Positions 61,737 through 64,000 of a DNA stretch of 64,000 nucleotides are shown in pieces. Origin of the DNA: a virus; IMG/VR virus record IMGVR_UViG_3300005826_000294, positions 237,684-301,683 of that record; one strand, given 5' to 3'. The number at the start of each line of letters is the position of its first letter. Positions within the stretch are counted from its first letter, which is position 1. A model generated the notes under the pieces. The model had not been told where the DNA came from. It worked only from the letters and a program-made list of their open reading frames with translations, and ran no database searches. The translations under genes were made by a program, and so were the position numbers.

Positions 61737-62153
61737 TTATTTTCCGCAGTTTACGCAAACATTATAGTTTTGCGAAAACCCTTTAATTTCCTTTGTTGGA
61801 GAATTACACCAATAACATATATCTCTTCCATTATTATTTTCAGGCTCTTCGTCAAAATTAAAAGTAGTTTGATCAAGTATTGGCCTTTTTCTTGATGAAC
61901 TTTCTGATATACAACTCCATAGATTTTTTCCTACATATTTATATATAACTTTCTGTATTCCATCTTCTAATAAAATAATTTGAACAATATATCCAAAGTT
62001 TATTTTATTAAAAAACTCTATTGCTCCACTTTGTATTATATAATCTCCCGATGTTCCCTGTACTTGTAAAACACCATTAACATATACATTTAAATTAAAT
62101 GGGTCTATCATAGAATTAAATATTTTTTTTGGTATTGGTAATCTCATATTCAT
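61737..62153 (-). CDS. Hypothetical protein with a terminal zinc ribbon
   Basis: 138 residues. The first ~80 residues form a small beta domain (NLNVYVNGVLQVQ, IQSGAIEFF), such as seen in virion decoration proteins. The C-terminus has CYWCNS...VCVNCGK, a zinc ribbon. AAAGGAG precedes the ATG. The mixture of a structural-like domain and zinc ribbon is unrecognised. Confidence 0.6.
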   Translation of the reverse strand: MNMRLPIPKKIFNSMIDPFNLNVYVNGVLQVQGTSGDYIIQSGAIEFFNKINFGYIVQIILLEDGIQKVIYKYVGKNLWSCISESSSRKRPILDQTTFNFDEEPENNNGRDICYWCNSPTKEIKGFSQNYNVCVNCGK

Positions 62154-62163
62154 TTCTTCTCCT

Positions 62164-62346
62164 TTATTTAAGCTTTATTGGCTCTATCCATTTATTACAT
62201 TGTAAACAACCGACTCTTGATAAAAAAACTTCATCTGAAGGAATTCGTATCAATCTTACGCTTCCACAAAATAGACATTCTTTTTCATCAAAAATGCCTA
62301 CTCTTTTATATATATGACCATCTTTTATTATATATTTTTTTTCCAT
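62164..62346 (-). CDS. Small zinc-ribbon protein
   Basis: 60 residues with CLFCGS and GCLQCNK, two C-x2-C pairs forming a zinc ribbon. AAGG precedes the ATG. No family recognised. Confidence 0.6.
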   Translation of the reverse strand: MEKKYIIKDGHIYKRVGIFDEKECLFCGSVRLIRIPSDEVFLSRVGCLQCNKWIEPIKLK

Positions 62347-62369
62347 TTTTTTTACCTTATATTTATTAA

Positions 62370-62504
62370 TTATTGGATGATTTTTTTTTCTTTACACTTA
62401 GCACACCATACCTTAAACTTGGACATTTTTACCAAGTCTTTTGGGTTTGTACGAGGCACCGTAGGGACCTCGAAGAAATCGCTGACATATATTAGTGGCA
62501 GCAT
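62370..62504 (-). CDS. Possible small protein or remnant with one Cys pair
   Basis: 44 residues in the same frame as the decayed resolvase next to it, ending VWCAKCKEKKIIQ. One C-x2-C resembles the first half of a small zinc ribbon. There is no good ribosome binding site at the first ATG. It may be a real small gene or another remnant. Confidence 0.3.
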   Translation of the reverse strand: MLPLIYVSDFFEVPTVPRTNPKDLVKMSKFKVWCAKCKEKKIIQ

Positions 62505-62507
62505 TTT

Positions 62508-62768
62508 AACCAATCTTGCTTGTTATCTATCCAAATCACCTTTCTGTTTCTATTCATGGCTGGATACTCTACAATAAATTGCTATGTCGTCTGTTTGCTC
62601 TTCGTCTTCAAATCCCTACATTGCTTCTATTTCGGAGAGCAAATATCTACGATACCCGCCAATTGTTTTTTGAGGAGAGATCTTACCATCAGACTCTCAT
62701 CTGCGAAGCGTTTTGGGATCTACACCCAATAGTTCTGTGGCTTCTTTTATGATGATGAGTTTATTCAT
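62508..62768 (-). pseudogene. Decayed IS607-type serine resolvase (tnpA) fragment
   Basis: The minus strand reads as the N-terminal part of an IS607-family TnpA. It has a MerR-like HTH (KEATELLGVDPKTLRR, KTIGGYRRY) followed by the start of a serine recombinase domain (AIYCRVSS, GDLDR). Four in-frame stops interrupt it (62697-62699 TGA, 62616-62618 TAG, 62550-62552 TAG, 62523-62525 TAA), but no frameshift. The catalytic domain then ends abruptly. No tnpB is present. It overlaps the end of the 62761-63057 gene. Confidence 0.85.
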
Positions 62769-63057
62769 TGAACTCACTATATGGCAAATTGAATATAAAA
62801 TTTATTTCTTCTTCTGATAAATTAGGAGAAATATCAATTAAACTATCTCCAACCTTAACTTTAATACTATATGTAGAGTATCTCTGTCCATCAAGAACAT
62901 ATTTGGGTGCTCGACTCATCAATAGAATAATTTTTTGCCTGATTTTTTGTGAATAATTTTCTTCGATGGATTTACGGAATTGTTCGTAATTGTTATGCTT
63001 GATAGCAAATTTTCTAATGTAGTTTAATATATTTTCTATTGAGATATTATCACTCAT
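62761..63057 (-). CDS. Hypothetical protein downstream of the methyltransferase
   Basis: 98 residues from the ATG at 63057, with GGTGGAG six bases ahead; it overlaps the methyltransferase stop by eight bases. It has helices followed by a beta-containing C-terminus (STYSIKVKVGDSLIDISPN). It could be an accessory of the methyltransferase, but it is not recognisably a restriction enzyme or Vsr. Confidence 0.55.
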   Translation of the reverse strand: MSDNISIENILNYIRKFAIKHNNYEQFRKSIEENYSQKIRQKIILLMSRAPKYVLDGQRYSTYSIKVKVGDSLIDISPNLSEEEINFIFNLPYSEFNE

Positions 63058-64000
63058 GTTTAACTCCACCGATGGCTTCAAATATTTTAACAGCGATTTG
63101 CTTTATAACAGGAACACATACAGAATTACCAAATTGTTTATATGCTTGTGTGTCACTTACTGGAATTACGAATGACTCTGGAAATCCCTGAAGTCGAGCA
63201 CATTCTCTAGGTGTCAATTTTCTAGGAGTATGTTTATGAGGAACTTTTACTAAAATTTCAGAACCATCTTTATAGTACCTAGCGGATAATGTGGCAGTGT
63301 AATTACTATCTTTAGTAACAATCTGATATCCAAAACCCTTCCCATTTTGTTTGTTGCGTTCCTTTCGTTCCTTGTGAGATGTCCATAACCGTTTCGATAT
63401 ACGATATTTTTTATCTACATTTTTATCTAAAATATCACCAACAACTGTTTGTGTTTCAAACGAATCCGGAAAAACAAAATTATTATATCTCTCTTGGTCT
63501 AAAAAACCAACTATATAAAGACGCCTTCTGTTTTGGGGAACACCAAAATCTTTGCCACTAAGTATTTCATACTTAACATGGTATCCAAGATTGTTAAGAG
63601 TATCTAAAATTACTTTAAATGTATTTCCACCATCATGATTTTTCAATCCAACCACATTCTCTAAAAACACAACTTTTGGTTTTTTATTTTCTATAATTTT
63701 GGCTACATCGAAAAATAACGTGCCCCTTGTATCTTCAAATCCTAATTTTTTTCCAGCGTGAGAAAACGCTTGACAAGGAAACCCAGCACATAAAATATCA
63801 TGATCTGGCACATCACTAGCATTTATTTTTGTTATATCTCCATATGGATTATCACCAAAATTCTTTTCATAAGTTTTAACAGCAAATTTGTCCCACTCAG
63901 ATGAAAATACATATTTCGTCTCTAAAGACATTTGTTGAGCCGCCAAATGAAAACCAAGCCTAATTCCACCAATGCCAGCAAATAAATCTATTAACCTCAT
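63050..64000 (-). CDS. DNA (cytosine-5) methyltransferase
   Basis: 316 residues, apparently complete: the ATG is the last codon of the window and MRLIDLFAGIGGIRLGF is the usual N-terminus, though an earlier start outside the window cannot be excluded. Motif IV is GFPCQAFS with the catalytic Cys. Motif VI is FLENVVG and motif VIII QNRRRLYIVG. GNSVCVPVI is motif X. The target-recognition region is short. No cognate restriction gene is visible, so it may protect phage DNA as an orphan enzyme. Confidence 0.93.
   Translation of the reverse strand: MRLIDLFAGIGGIRLGFHLAAQQMSLETKYVFSSEWDKFAVKTYEKNFGDNPYGDITKINASDVPDHDILCAGFPCQAFSHAGKKLGFEDTRGTLFFDVAKIIENKKPKVVFLENVVGLKNHDGGNTFKVILDTLNNLGYHVKYEILSGKDFGVPQNRRRLYIVGFLDQERYNNFVFPDSFETQTVVGDILDKNVDKKYRISKRLWTSHKERKERNKQNGKGFGYQIVTKDSNYTATLSARYYKDGSEILVKVPHKHTPRKLTPRECARLQGFPESFVIPVSDTQAYKQFGNSVCVPVIKQIAVKIFEAIGGVKHE

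Noticed and set aside
62523-62699. Possible stop-codon recoding, because the resolvase-like frame reads through TGA, TAG and TAA
   Set aside because: All three stop types occur in this short frame, while other genes in the window end normally with them (for example TAG at 6631-6633). A pseudogene explains it better.
1-64000. The window being part of a bacterial chromosome, given purF, pyrD, gyrB, dnaE, tig and tsf
   Set aside because: These genes are scattered among virion-like, homing and small unknown genes without their usual operon partners, and no ribosomal or rRNA genes appear. A very large phage is the better fit.

Overview
This window is most likely part of a very large tailed-phage genome with an AT-rich sequence. 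Genes are tightly packed and nearly all lie on the minus strand, usually joined by ATGA or TAATG overlaps. Most starts have a strong AGGAG-type ribosome binding site, so the host uses Shine-Dalgarno initiation. There are no rRNA genes, ribosomal proteins or ordinary tRNAs. TAA, TAG and TGA all end genes normally, so the standard code is in use. The phage assignment rests on the tail-fibre-like protein, a phage-type single-stranded DNA-binding protein, gp46/gp47-like recombination proteins, virion-like proteins at the left end, free-standing homing endonucleases and many short unrecognised genes. The host cannot be named from this sequence.

Layout, left to right. Positions 1-6246 hold five virion-like proteins, including a possible small terminase. 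A terminator at 6594-6630 lies between this block and the next. Positions 6631-16367 hold an APS kinase, a homing endonuclease, half of a split primase, RecA, DnaJ, a RuvC-like resolvase and a gp32-like single-stranded DNA-binding protein. Positions 16426-27808 hold DNA polymerase III alpha interrupted by an intein, trigger factor, a 609-residue zinc protein of unknown function, a sigma factor, a Cas4/RecB-like nuclease, a virion protein and a dNMP kinase. Positions 27846-34372 hold the SbcC and SbcD homologues, the zinc-binding half of the primase, a second homing endonuclease and an FtsK-like motor. Positions 34372-42991 hold small proteins, a lipoprotein, a cysteine desulfurase, a long repetitive tail fibre, GyrB and a third homing endonuclease.

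Positions 42988-50930 are a nucleotide and translation block: MazG, YacG, three proteins sharing an identical 16-residue leader, RNase HII, dUTPase, a deoxyribosyltransferase-like protein, dCMP deaminase, peptidyl-tRNA hydrolase 2, dihydroorotate dehydrogenase and YqeY. The only plus-strand gene (51147-55328) encodes a 1393-residue, probably virion, protein behind its own promoter. The right end holds Nudix and HNH proteins, PurF, a complete tmRNA, EF-Ts, small unknown genes, a decayed IS607-type resolvase and a DNA cytosine methyltransferase.

Taken together, the phage carries most of a replisome (polymerase, split primase, SSB, RecA, SbcCD, RuvC, gyrase B, RNase HII). It supplements nucleotide supply (PurF, PyrD, dCMP deaminase, dUTPase, dNMP kinase, MazG). 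It also carries parts of the host translation quality-control system (tmRNA, EF-Ts, trigger factor, DnaJ, Pth2, YqeY). The most unusual points are the gyrB/yacG pair, the translation-rescue set, the triple conserved leader peptide, the split primase and the PyrD with mixed class features.
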